From: Acanthaster planci
Taxonomy: Eukaryota; Echinodermata; Asteroidea; Valvatida; Acanthasteridae
Assembly (NCBI RefSeq): GCF_001949145.1
Contig: NW_019091517.1
Location: forward strand, 29,457 to 91,456
DNA length: 62,000 bases
Direction of reading: 5' to 3'
Part shown: positions 34,178 through 46,333 of the stretch, piece by piece
How positions within the stretch are numbered: the first letter of the stretch is position 1
Layout of the letters: each line of letters starts with the position of its first letter
The notes under the pieces: generated by a model
The model's input: the letters and a program-made list of their open reading frames with translations, nothing else
Database searches by the model: none
Told to the model about the DNA's origin: nothing
Position numbers and translations under genes: made by a program

Positions 34178-37100
34178 GGAGGAGGCGAGGAAAACATGAG
34201 TATGTTGCGTCATGGTCAACTTTACCAACCTCAGTGCACCCTTGGCGATTCGTCACTTTAACGACGAATCGAACAAAACATCTCAACATCCTATCCTATA
34301 GAACCTCCCTCCCGCGCTAAAAGCATGATGCATCTTGCATGGCGGAAACCGACACCGTCATATACCACATGGATTAATACGTGTTGCGAATTCACGCTTT
34401 TCCGTCCAACGAAGGACTTGCACGCATTTTTACACGATAGCCCGTTTTGTAACGGCAACCTACGTAACTCAATAACGCGGAATCAATGGGGCCCGAGCAG
34501 AGACTGGTTAAAAAAAAAGTGGAGAAAAAAAACGTGATTGAATTATAGTTATACACTCGGTTGAATCGACAAGGTTGCGATCGATGGACCAGTTATTCTT
34601 GCGGGTAATGTCTGTTGACACGTGCCGGGATGGGATATCCAGTAATGCCTACTTGTGTTTGGGGAAGAAAACCTATCAATAACGCGGACAGAAATAACAT
34701 TTCTCAGATGTAAGATACAGAGTTACCCTTTCCCTGCCAAAACATACCGTGAGTTTCGATCCATGGAACGGGGACCGACACACACTTGAATGTGTCCGCT
34801 TGATATCACAGACCGGTCATTAAACCCTCAAGTAGGGGCCGGGAGTCCCGTGTTTTTTTCCAGTATCACTGTCACAAAATTATTTTTACGCCAGGCATTC
34901 GGGACTTCTTTTTTAAAGTGATGTCTTATGCACGTATTGCCACAAACGTTTGGGACGATTTGTTGGACGTACTTATGCAGGCTGTCGTGAAATGTCAACG
35001 TCTGTTTCATTAACCACACAAAAAGGTGCTGATGCACCTATACGAAGGTTGGAAACAGCAGCGGAAATAATGACAGAATGTTCCATTCTCTTGAGCTAAA
35101 ACTTTGTAGATTTTGGGCAGCACTGATGCATCTCTAATGCATGCTAAGTTTTTCTGGATTTTCATCACAGGGCAGAGATATCTTCATACCTTGTTTCAAC
35201 CCTAAAAGGCTCTGGCATTTTTCCGGACCATCTCACGACCAGAGAAGCAGATTTCACCCCTTCCAACACTTAGCTGTCACACATTATTGATTTTTTTACG
35301 CCTGGGCATAAATGTAAAGACAGTCATATATCGGTGCAACTGCAAGGCTCGTTCATTTTGAGAAGGGTTTTGGTGTTATAGTCGTTTTAATTTCACGCCT
35401 GTCGCCCCCTTGCACTAAAGATGATGTTCATGTAAAAAGTATGCATTTCGTGAGTAACCTGTCTTGAAAAAAATATTAATGGGCGTTTTGCGAGATCAGC
35501 GTGTCTGAATTTCATGAAGTTGGTGTCAAAATGACCGCAAGATGTTACTGAAAAGCTCCTCAAGACTCGGCACGTGAAAAAATGCACCACGACGATATTG
35601 GAGAATGTGTCAGTATTGGAATCTGCCCTCGGCTCTATAGGGTTGAAATGACTCGGAAAAACAATCCTTAATGACAACATTATGCTACAGTGCAAGACAG
35701 CATAATGCGAATTGTAAGCAACCAGGCACAAGTCTTATACTGAGCCACTAAGTATTGAATTGGCCATTTCGAGGCTATAGGTGGAAATTAAAACAATCCC
35801 TTCCTCTTTAAAAAGTTTGATTCATCTTCGGGATAATGCTCCAACAGTGTCCATTTCAACTTTGGACAATTTTCCCACAGGAAAAACGCATATCGTGCAT
35901 TTTGAGCAATGAGCAAGCACCAAACATTTCGTTGGGTGGACACGGGAACAGAACCCAAGGTCCTCGATTGACAGGAGGCTGTGAGGGCCACTACAAATGA
36001 TGCCCCAGCAAGCACCCAGGCCTCGAAAAACACGTCTCAACTGCCATTCGAGAGCATGCTTTGCTTAAGTTCTTTCCAGAGTCTCCGTCTGTGATGACTG
36101 ATGACAAAAAGAGAGGAGCCGGAATGTACATATTTTTTCTTGTGTGTGAGTGATACCAAAGACATTTGGTCTGTCATGTGCCTTCTGCAAAACTTCAAAA
36201 TGAGCAGTTAGGACCATAAATTAGTACAGTGGGACCGAATAATTGGCTTACAGTTTTCAAGCCTACTTCGTTTTGAGAGGCTGTGCAGTTGTGTAGTATC
36301 TTTGTGGCGTCAAGCGAGGAATGGTAAATGTGGTTGGGGAAGGATTGAGCACCCTTTCCGTGGACAGCTGTTCGGATGCGATTCCGAATACATAAAGCTC
36401 CCTGTATTTGCAGTGAATCATAGGATCGGATGACAATCAATGTATTTGGCGATTTTTATTTCATTGGATTTCCTTTCTACTCTCTGGTTCTCAAAATGAA
36501 AAGATAATCTCTCTTTCGTAAAGCATGACCGACTTGTGAATGACCTCAGTGAAGAGAGACAACATCCGATTGAGAAATCCCAGTTTTCAATTAAATTTTA
36601 CGCAAATTTGATAATTCAACTTGAACGTAATTTTGCGCAGTGTGAACGACTCAAACAACTGGTTTAGATCTATGGATGACCAGAAAAGCGTGAGCGGAAA
36701 TCGAAAGTTTTGGTGAAGCACAGCTACAGATGCGTGTACTTTATATTTTCAAACTAGTATTTTGGGAGTTGAGTCCACTTTTTGACAGACTCGGATCCGG
36801 ACAAAAACAGTTGAGGACTCAGCCCAAACCCAGCATAGGTTTGGGCATCTCCAAAGATGACTGGTTATTATTTCTTGGAACCCTTTCAGCGCAAAATAAG
36901 CGAACAAATGGACAGCTTAAATAAAATATCTGCATGTTTCTCGAGGAATTAATTCCTATGAACCCCTCTCACTCGTTTGATGGTCTGCTGCCAAAAACAA
37001 AGCTGTATATAGAGAGAGTTGCACCAACTTCAGACTTTGGAACCAAAGTGGCTGCTAATTATAAAATTATGTGCAGTACAGCATCCAGCTATTGTGCGTT

Positions 37101-37982
37101 AATTGTCCATTTGCATCTTTGAATAATCTACCATTTTGGGTTCGACAATTCAGACACTCGTGTCGCAACTTTCTCTATAAACAACTCTATAAAGTCTTTA
37201 TCAACATGGCACAACTTAGTCAACATCGCTCCGTTTCTGTATTTCGGCGAATTGTTCAACAAAAATACCACTTATTTTTTTCAACATCGTGGTTCTTGTG
37301 ATTGATGATTAAGATGGGATCTTTGAACCCGCTTTCTGTATGGCGATACGCAATGTTTTCAAACTAAACTCGTTTAGGTATGGCTCAGTACGAATAGGCC
37401 TGTTATACCAAATGAATAAATTGTGGATTTTTGTCTTTAATTTTCGTTTGCATATACTTTCACGGCCAGAAATTCCCGTTAATGTGAGGTAGCCCCACAA
37501 AATGTAAACAGAGCGTCTGTGATCACAACCGGTTGTTCCATGCTCCTATATGTTTCATCTCTGTTCAGGTTCTCCACGGTAGTGCGACCGAGAAAGGCAT
37601 CTACGTAGCCCGTGGACATATACAACTTCGATCATGTTTCTCGGTTAATATTGAATCAACTCTCGGGCCGGCTGCGAATCGGATGCAACATTGCGAGCCG
37701 GTGCGTGTTAGGTCTTATGGCATGGACGCGTCCACACAACGCGCCTGGCACACTATACGCATCAGTTCCTGCCTCGTCCCAGGCCTAAACGGACCGTGTT
37801 ACAATCCTTGTTCCTCAGGAATTTCTCTGCCCCCCCCCGAGGGCTTCATAACTTCGTCAAGATATTACATCTAGTCTGGTAGTTCGCGTGCGCCGGCGTG
37901 AATGAAGTGTCGTGATTATGTACACTGAGCCTAACCCCACCCTTATTTTCTTGGTTAAAGTGCGAGTGCAAGGCATTATGGG

Positions 37983-37998
37983 TTCGTTCGTTCGTTCG
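37983..37998. repeat. (TTCG)4 microsatellite
   Basis: Four perfect TTCG units. Confidence 0.85.
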
Positions 37999-38620
37999 TC
38001 TGCCTGTCTAGGCTCATGTCTGCAGTCAGGTTCTGCTTAAGTCTGTTTGCCCATCCGTGCGTTTGCTTGTGATCTCGTATCGCCATTGACAGTTCAGACT
38101 TGTTTGCGCCAGTTTGCGAGTTTTTCTTCATCTTGTTGAGCATCATTCTGTCCTCCAAGGTATGAAGGTCACGTGGATTTGAATTCGAATTTATTTGGGG
38201 CAACCATTAAGATAAATTCGTTACCATATTAACACAGAGTATAACCACTCGGAAAGTATCATTCATCAGGCATCTGTAATTATAGTTGAAACCGGACCTG
38301 TTTTCACTCTTTCATCGAATTCTGACTTCACACAATTCAGAAACCCAAAATGCCTGATAAATTAAAATTGATTGAAAATTAAGTAAAAGTAATTAAACTC
38401 CTGAGAACGCGAACCGATGTCGGTTCGCCAGGATCTCGGCCGAGGGGGAGGGAGGTATTTCGGCACTGTCAAAATGTGGAACATGTGTAAGAGTGGTGGG
38501 GTCGTGTTGACACCCCAAATCATCATTAAACACAAATATCTGAGATGATTCCCGCAAAAATAAAAGAGCAAACAAGAATCCAATTAGACTGATCTTTCCA
38601 GGACCGCGTTTTTATTTTAT

Positions 38621-38870
38621 CAGTGGCGTATCCAGTGGGGGCGGGAGAAAGTCCTCCTCCCTCACCCCGACCCCAACCCGAGATTTGCTGTCATTTTTTA
38701 TTTTTCTTTTTTTTTAGGTGGAAGAATTGAAAACGCTTTACATTTTCGAAATGATATTACCACTTTCTTGGAGGGGATGAGAATTCTTTCAATGATGAAA
38801 AATGTGGACCGTCGTTTCAGGAAAAAAAATATATCCCCCCACTCGACCCAGAACGTGGATGCACCACTTG
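38621..38870. mobile_element. hAT-like MITE, diverged copy
   Basis: The left end reads CAGTGGCGTATCCAG and the right end, on the complement, CAAGTGGTGCATCCA. The ends enclose G-rich and C-rich arms. They resemble the element at 46145-46333. No target-site duplication is visible, probably through decay. Confidence 0.55.
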
Positions 38871-41800
38871 CATATGCAGAGAGTACTGCGTCACTGACAT
38901 GACGTCATCACCTGTCTGAAAAATCCCAGGCTATGACACTGAAATATCAGAGAGACGAGAGAAGGTCTGGCAGAGGTACTGGACTGGGAATCTTCACATA
39001 CCTCGGCGACACAGTTGCCTTGCGTTCATGTCATACATGCTTATACCACGGTTCCTACCCCCATGCTTATACCAATGATTGCAAAAAAGCAAGGGAAGAC
39101 CATGGTAAGACAGACCCACCTCCACACACCGTTTCTGCTTCACTCCTGAGTGACATAGCACATGTACAAAGTACGTGTACATTTATTTGGGCGTGAGTGG
39201 CACAATATACACCTCTGGCATTCAAGCAATGTTTAACACATAACACGTACCACTACATCGCCGATGGGGAAAAGTGAGTTACCAAAATCGGAACTTTCGT
39301 TTTCTATTTCTTTAACCCGTACTCTTAAAATATATGTTTTCATGTTTGACGTATTAACTGGTTGTATTCACTGGACGGTAGATTATTAAGCATTGTACTT
39401 TTTGGTAAGCAGAAAACAAGAAAAATGACTTAGTTAAGCGAGGCTGAGTCAGTTGACGTTAACAACATTCGCCTAATAAGCTGCCACATCACACTGCACA
39501 CGTGCCTTCACACGAACAGTGACCTGTCGCTTGAATTGCTAAAAAAAGTTAGTTAAAAGTGCACGTATTTTCTGCGGCAGATCCAGGCGGGACGAACCTT
39601 AATTTTTTCTTTAAGGAGTGCTCGACAGGAGCGCCTTTAGCCATCGTAAACAGATCGAAAAGGCAAGCTTGGTGCGGGGACGGGTGACGTACTTAACCAA
39701 GGCACCTGAGCAAACAGACGGAGTCATGGAGTAACAAGGGGGAAGGGAAATGGGCAAACTCCGGCCTGTTGGAAAAACCTGTTGGAAGAGTTCGGCAAAC
39801 AGGGGGTGAGGACATTAATCAATACGGCCACATTTACAGAAATGTATAGCAGGTTGATCAATGGTTGAAAATTGTCTTTAAGGGGGAGGGAGGAGAAGGT
39901 ATAGAGAGCGTGAAATCTGACAGTCTTAAGCGGTGATCAACTATCGAAAGTGCATAAAACCTATTGAGTAACAGATTAGACAGAGCATGCGCGTCAACGA
40001 CCTGATTTGGGCTCGTTCAGAAACTAGACATAAAAGTAGTGATTTTAATAAAAAATCATGTTGGGGATTGACACGGTTTAAACATGCGCCAAAAATTTGC
40101 GCATTTGAACCACATTTGTGGTGCACTTATTAATTTTTTTTTGGCCGTGTGTCCTTTTTATTTGTATACTTTCCCCCAAAAGAAGCATTTTAGAAATATG
40201 ATTGGTATGCTGCAATTTTTCCGTACCGCTTTAGGTCATTTATGATTTATGACGGCAATTCCTTCGTTTCGAATTATTTTGGAGATCAGCCTTCTTGCCT
40301 ATACGCACCACATCTAGCAAACCGTATATTATCGTCTGTACGGCGTGTACAGTGCCTGGGCCATTTCGGGGTTGAAGTGTAAGACGATCAACCAAAATAC
40401 CAGGCAGTCGTGTACCAGATACTTGGCATAATTGCAGGAATGCTCGTAATCGGTCAGGGTGCAATATCCAAGATGGCGTGAGCTATTCAAGTCTGTTACA
40501 TAGCCAAGATGTGCATGTATAGGCCTATGGCGCTTATCTTAAGCATTATTTACAAGTTGAACTCGTGATAGCTGAAGTATCTTAATATCAGACAATTTTA
40601 ACGTGGGAAATATGAAAGATGTTCTAAATTTTCTGTCAGCCTTCCATGTTGCGATGTTAAGTGGTCATTCTAAGCAAGTTGTAGAAACAGTTATGAGGCA
40701 ATCGAGTCTAAGATGACCCCCAAATTCAACAGTACTTACTATAGTACAAATTCAGTCGAGTTTCTGATTCTTTCAGATTGCACAGAAATCCCCAATGGGA
40801 ATTAATCACACTTAAACGGTCTGATTTCTTTCAAAAAAGGACAGTTAATTAGGCCATTGAAGACCATATAGTTTAGGCATCAAGTTTGTATTTATAATAA
40901 AAATTGATAATTGGTAAAAAAAACATTGTAAAATAATTAGAAGATTTAGCACTCTAGGATTACAGTTTTTACTCCCCCCCCAAGACCTAGATTCCTTTCA
41001 CTTTATCTACAGTACATTCCTTCATACTCATTAAATTGCAGTTTATACCAAGCGTTACAATATTGGCAATGCCGTAAAGATTCGCGCCTCTCGAATTGGC
41101 AACCGGCAGACGGGTTTGTTATGACGCGTTTAACAGTCTGAACTCGAGTTCAACACGCACCCATGAGGAGGGTAGCGAATTTGGATTTGGGGCAATTTAT
41201 TGCTTAATCAGCTGGACTAATTTGATCATGTAGTCTGACAGCTAATCGGCTTAAAAGCGCTCATGTTAGCTTGAACTACATGCCCTGGGACGACAAGTTT
41301 ATTATACAGGATGTATGAGAAAAAGTGGGAACGAACATGACGAGCCTTGTCAATTCGTAAATATTTATAACTCTCGGCGCCGAATGAAGTGGATGTATGT
41401 TTTGCCTAAAAAGTTATCAGTCTCATTCGTTTACCTAAAATGCTACGTTGTTACTCTCCAGATTTAATTAAAGTCGTGCAATTCGTCCAGTTTATGAAAA
41501 TAAAATGTGACGAGTAGTTACACACAGCAATCGCGTACATAACTGCAGACATGAATGACTTGATAGATGTTCTCCTTACCAACAAAATTATTCTCAAAGA
41601 GGTGTCTAATTGTGTCAAGCAAAGGTCCCAATAAAGTCCAAATGTGTCTGTCCGAAGTTAGCCTGCTGTGACGATCTGTCCTCGACGATTATCGGCCGTT
41701 TAGCGTCCTCGTCTCATGTTTCTCCTCAGTTACCTTTCATCCAAGAATTCCTCAGGATAAACACATGCTTTCTAGTTTAACAAGAGCAGACGCAGGCCGT

Positions 41801-43238
41801 CAAATTGCGACGAGCAGTCATCCCGCCTAGTATTTTAAAGTCGTCCTATAGACCGGGAAGCTTGGAAATTGGTTAAAATTTACTTTTTGTGCCAATAAAT
41901 GATTTTGTAGAAATTTGGTTATGTAATAGAGTGTATTTTCAGCTCCAACACAAGCATCTGATAGGAGCGCTTCCAAGTTTATGAATTTGTAGCCACAGGT
42001 CACACGTACCTGTCACCCACGACCCGCGACAAATAATACCAATTGGGAAGGGTGCTCAATAACAGAAATTATTGTGACCAGTGTTCCTGCTGTGTGTGGG
42101 CCCATGTAGGAGTCCTCAGCAGCATACGTAGAAGGCCTACCGGCAAATTCACGGCGCGATCCGTATTCCTCTGAAAATTCAATTCAAACAGGAAATTGCA
42201 AATCTTCACGGGGGCCATTTTGCATCTTAAGGCCGGAAGATATGAGCCAAAAACAGAATCCACCATGAATGTTAGGGCAGTAAGACTACCGGTATTAAAA
42301 ATTGGCACGAAAATGAAATTGTTGTGACGTTAACGGGGAGTAAGCTTTGTTATTCTTTCCTGTTTGAGAATTTTGGCACATTAAGAAGCTTGAATGAATA
42401 CTGTGATTCTTTGTTACTATGACGTCATTAATGCAAGCGTACAGATTTATGACATTCTCAGGCAAGGACAGATCGAAGGGGAGATTGGGGGTCATGCACC
42501 CCCCTACTTGTTAGAGAAAGGCGATTTTTTTGGTCTGCTTCATTTCCCTTCCTTCCAAAAGCGTGTCTGACACCCTAAAATATAGCCTCACCCCTCAGAA
42601 AAGCTAGCCGTGAATTAATAATTGCGAGGGAACGATAATTAATTTTACTAGAAAATTAAATGATTTCGATTCGAGGAGGCCAAATAATTGGTTTCGTGGG
42701 AACTAAAATGATTTCAAGTTAACGCAGCAATTTTTTTTAAAAATTCTCTCACCTGCCCAACATGTTTAGCTCTGCCTTTTTATCTACAGAGTTCCGAAGT
42801 GTGACGTCACTGTGAACCAGAAAGTGCAGTGCAAACGAATGGAGTGATGTTTCATGCGCTGGTTCTTGCGCTAATGCTTTACACACATTATAATTGTGCG
42901 CGTGACGCATTCACCTCAGTAGTCCAAAGGAAATACTTATAGATCTGACCGACCTTGAAATCCCCATATTATGGACTGATTTAAACATCTGGGATGAACA
43001 CCTGTTACTGACGGCATCAAAATGCAGTGTTATGTATAATTATTGATTTATTGATCTTGATATTGGAATCCAAGCAGAATCTAGTCTCTAAAATTGCTCT
43101 CTGGTGCATGCAGAGAGTTTTTTAAAACCGCGTGATGTTGGATTCAAATCGCGTGTTTATTCAAAAGTTGTCACTAGTGGATTCCAGATGTGTGAAACAC
43201 AGCAGTCTTTTTATTGTTCAAACTTAACTACACTTAAT

Positions 43239-43701
43239 NNNNNNNNNNNNNNNNNNNNNNNNNNNNNNNNNNNNNNNNNNNNNNNNNNNNNNNNNNNNNN
43301 NNNNNNNNNNNNNNNNNNNNNNNNNNNNNNNNNNNNNNNNNNNNNNNNNNNNNNNNNNNNNNNNNNNNNNNNNNNNNNNNNNNNNNNNNNNNNNNNNNNN
43401 NNNNNNNNNNNNNNNNNNNNNNNNNNNNNNNNNNNNNNNNNNNNNNNNNNNNNNNNNNNNNNNNNNNNNNNNNNNNNNNNNNNNNNNNNNNNNNNNNNNN
43501 NNNNNNNNNNNNNNNNNNNNNNNNNNNNNNNNNNNNNNNNNNNNNNNNNNNNNNNNNNNNNNNNNNNNNNNNNNNNNNNNNNNNNNNNNNNNNNNNNNNN
43601 NNNNNNNNNNNNNNNNNNNNNNNNNNNNNNNNNNNNNNNNNNNNNNNNNNNNNNNNNNNNNNNNNNNNNNNNNNNNNNNNNNNNNNNNNNNNNNNNNNNN
43701 N
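43239..43701. other. assembly gap (N run)
   Basis: 463 undetermined bases. Frames called across the gap are artefacts. Confidence 0.99.
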
Positions 43702-44598
43702 TAACTGCAGTAATAATAATGCTGATGGTGTAGGTTCCCTTAAAAGCCTTTAATAATCTGCTACGAAAGAATCCTTCCCTTATTCTAAAAGGTTTCTCAC
43801 ATATAATTATTAAGGCTGCGCTGTGTTGGCGGCATACATTTTTGTTCGTATCAGCATCCATCTAATTCGTTATTTCCTTGTGGAAAACGCCGTTGGAGAA
43901 AAGGGGTCAATCTCTTTTGAACAAAATAATGCAGGCCTACAACTGGTCTCCAATCTTAATGTCCCGGAGAACCTTATAACGAGGGAAGATCTACGTGTAG
44001 GCTGACTTGATTTATTGGACGGGATCGTATGCGTGTGGGGAAAGACATGGCTTTTACGAAATGAACATTACCTTGATCGTTAAAGGCCACTGGTGAACAT
44101 AACACTTATCAGAGATGCCATTTTTTGATTGGATGGTAAAATGTTAAGAACGCGCTCCGCGTGTGAGATGTAAATGGGTCAGAATTGTTTACAACACACG
44201 AAAAATGCTCGGGACCAGATACGATATGGGCCCGTCAGTGAGCGAAATATTGCCGTATACATGTCAGACTTGAAATGTAAACTTTTACGATACAAATTCG
44301 ATTGCGAAACAGAACAGATCTCTGATGGCTGAATTGGTCGGATGGCAGGAATGACCTCGGTAACGGGCGTAAGGCGACGCTTATAAACAAACACAAAACG
44401 AGGCTTTGGCAGACTTTGGAAGACGACAAAATTATTGGTAACACATAAAGGCCCCCGATGTGAATTAAAGATTTTCTGAAACTAAAATGAACCTCGGTAA
44501 ATCTTCAGAAACATTTAGACTTTTGTAAACTCTTTTAATAAGGTCTTTAAAATAATCCTTTGTGCATGCACGATGTGTGAAGAACGAGCAATTAAGTC

Positions 44599-44827
44599 AT
44601 TCTATAAATTCAGGGTCCTAAGGTGTGACGTGTCCCTGTTACATCTGACCTATGTAATTTGACATGAAATTATCACTGAAATTGATTTCAAACAATTGCT
44701 GTTTGTTTGGCAGGTACTTTGCATTAATTCCTCACTCTTGGAAATTAGAGAATGTGTTCTGAACTTACAAAATCATACGTCAGATGTGACAGGGACAAGA
44801 AGAAAATGGACTCCTAATTTATAGAAT
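44599..44827. mobile_element. MITE-like element, 229 bp, with terminal inverted repeats
   Basis: ATTCTATAAATT (44599-44610) is perfectly matched by AATTTATAGAAT (44816-44827). The inverted similarity continues inward with TGTCCCTGTTACATCTGACC on the left against TGTCCCTGTCACATCTGACG on the complement of the right. There is no coding capacity. The target-site duplication is unclear. Confidence 0.8.
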
Positions 44828-45678
44828 AACCCTAATCTCTTTCTTTACTATATACACGTTTTACATGCCCTTTCCAAATTTAATTCATGACGATCGATAT
44901 CATTTCGGCTTTGAAGGTCAACGATTGCGCTTAACTTGTACTTGTGATTATTTTTTACTGCCACATCATTCCTCACTGTGGAGGCATCGCTTTAAAAGCC
45001 GAAGCTTGCGTGTGGATTTGCCCGACAATACAAGACAAAACAACGCAACACTAATTAGAGCATTTGGAAACAATAATAACAAAAGCAAATATATGACATT
45101 ATGTAATCAAGACAAACAAAATTTTAGAAGTAATACTGGTTAAATATATTATTTAGACACAACAGTAAATAGCAATAATGGCTAAACCAACTTTAAAATA
45201 AGTTATATACTCTGAGAAGTTACTAGGAATGTTTTTCATTTGTATACAATACGTAAAGAGTAAGGAACACAGCATAAGTATGTGCTAGCAGGCTGCGTGA
45301 TCTGCCTCCACCTGAAATGCGAGGAATTTCTTAATCTGGAGACAACATCAGCCAGCCAGGATAAGGTCCCAGCGGCACTATTACGAAGAACGCATTATTA
45401 ATAAACATCAAAGTGCTCATTAACATGCAGTCAGTTCAGACTTTGAAGATTTGGCTGTATAGGAAATGAAATTATATAAAAGGCATTTCAGAAATCCAAA
45501 TTCTTATACTCTTTATGTAACTATAGTTTGCTTTGCTTTTTATCTGTCGCAGGTTTAAAGCCTCTCTCTTGGATTATTTTTTTTATATTTCTCCTCAACA
45601 TGATATCAAATCGTGGTTGAAACACCCGTGTATAGCTTTGCAGCACTCAGCAGATTTTCGTTCTTTGCTCGCACATAC

Positions 45679-45762
45679 CTTGTTATTATATCAAGACCAG
45701 GACCAACTGTGATGGGTATGCCAGAAAATGCTGATTGCATTTGGGCGTAGTATTCGTGGAAG
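45679..45762 (-). CDS. weak candidate exon resembling the N-terminal strand region of a Cys-loop receptor
   Basis: On the minus strand, 84 bp end in an excellent donor (ATAACAAG|GTATGTG) and start after a weaker acceptor (GACTGGTTTTAAG). The peptide has YYAQMQSAFSGIPITVGPGL followed by DIITR. The pattern Y-x(7)-F-x-G-x-P-[IV]-x-V resembles the first strand of GABA/glycine-type ligand-gated channels, but the Arg-Pro typical of that place is missing. No neighbouring exon was found. It could be a lone exon of a gene running left, an exon relic, or chance. Confidence 0.25.
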
Positions 45763-46144
45763 CTTAAAACCAGTCGTGACAATATCGCGTGGTACATTCA
45801 TGTATTTTTTTCAGTAGCCCGCCTTTCCTACGCAAAACTGCACCAACCTCTAGTGTAAATCTCTAAACTGTAATACGTAAATTGTACCTCATTTTTATGA
45901 TACCGATGTCATGGTTAAAAAAAGTGATCATCAATTTCAGTTGTCTATCCGGTTCGCCAGTGACTCTGTCCCGCACACACCCTCTATGTGATATTGGAGG
46001 GCCCATTACGGGCGAACTGTCTGTACTGTGACAGGCTAGGCCTATTGGATAAAACACCAACAGACTTTGCACCTCTTGAAGTTCCAGCGGCTCCAATGAC
46101 ACACTCTGTGGGTGAGTGTAGTTTCTGTTGCAATGACGTCACAC

Positions 46145-46333
46145 CAGTGACGCACCCAGGATTTGTCGTGGAGGGGGGGGCTTGGACTGGAGCCCCCCCC
46201 CAGCTCATGATGATCAAGACTCCTGCTGCCCCACAGAGGCCTGGGGTATATATTGCATGTTCATTTTCAGAAAGTTTAAAATGCCAACGGGGAGGGGCTT
46301 AAGACCCCACCCTCCCCCGTTGGATGCGCCACT
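46145..46333. mobile_element. hAT-like MITE, 189 bp, with target-site duplication
   Basis: The ends read CAGTGACGCACCCA and, on the complement, AGTGGCGCATCCA. G-rich and C-rich arms follow inside. The flanks ACGTCACAC (46136-46144) and ACGTCGCAC (46334-46342) agree at 8 of 9 bases. hAT elements make 8-bp duplications and often begin CAGNGGCG. The element has no coding capacity. Confidence 0.75.

Noticed and set aside
43104-43861. Long frames across the second N run
   Set aside because: Artefacts of the gap; the flanks show no coding features.
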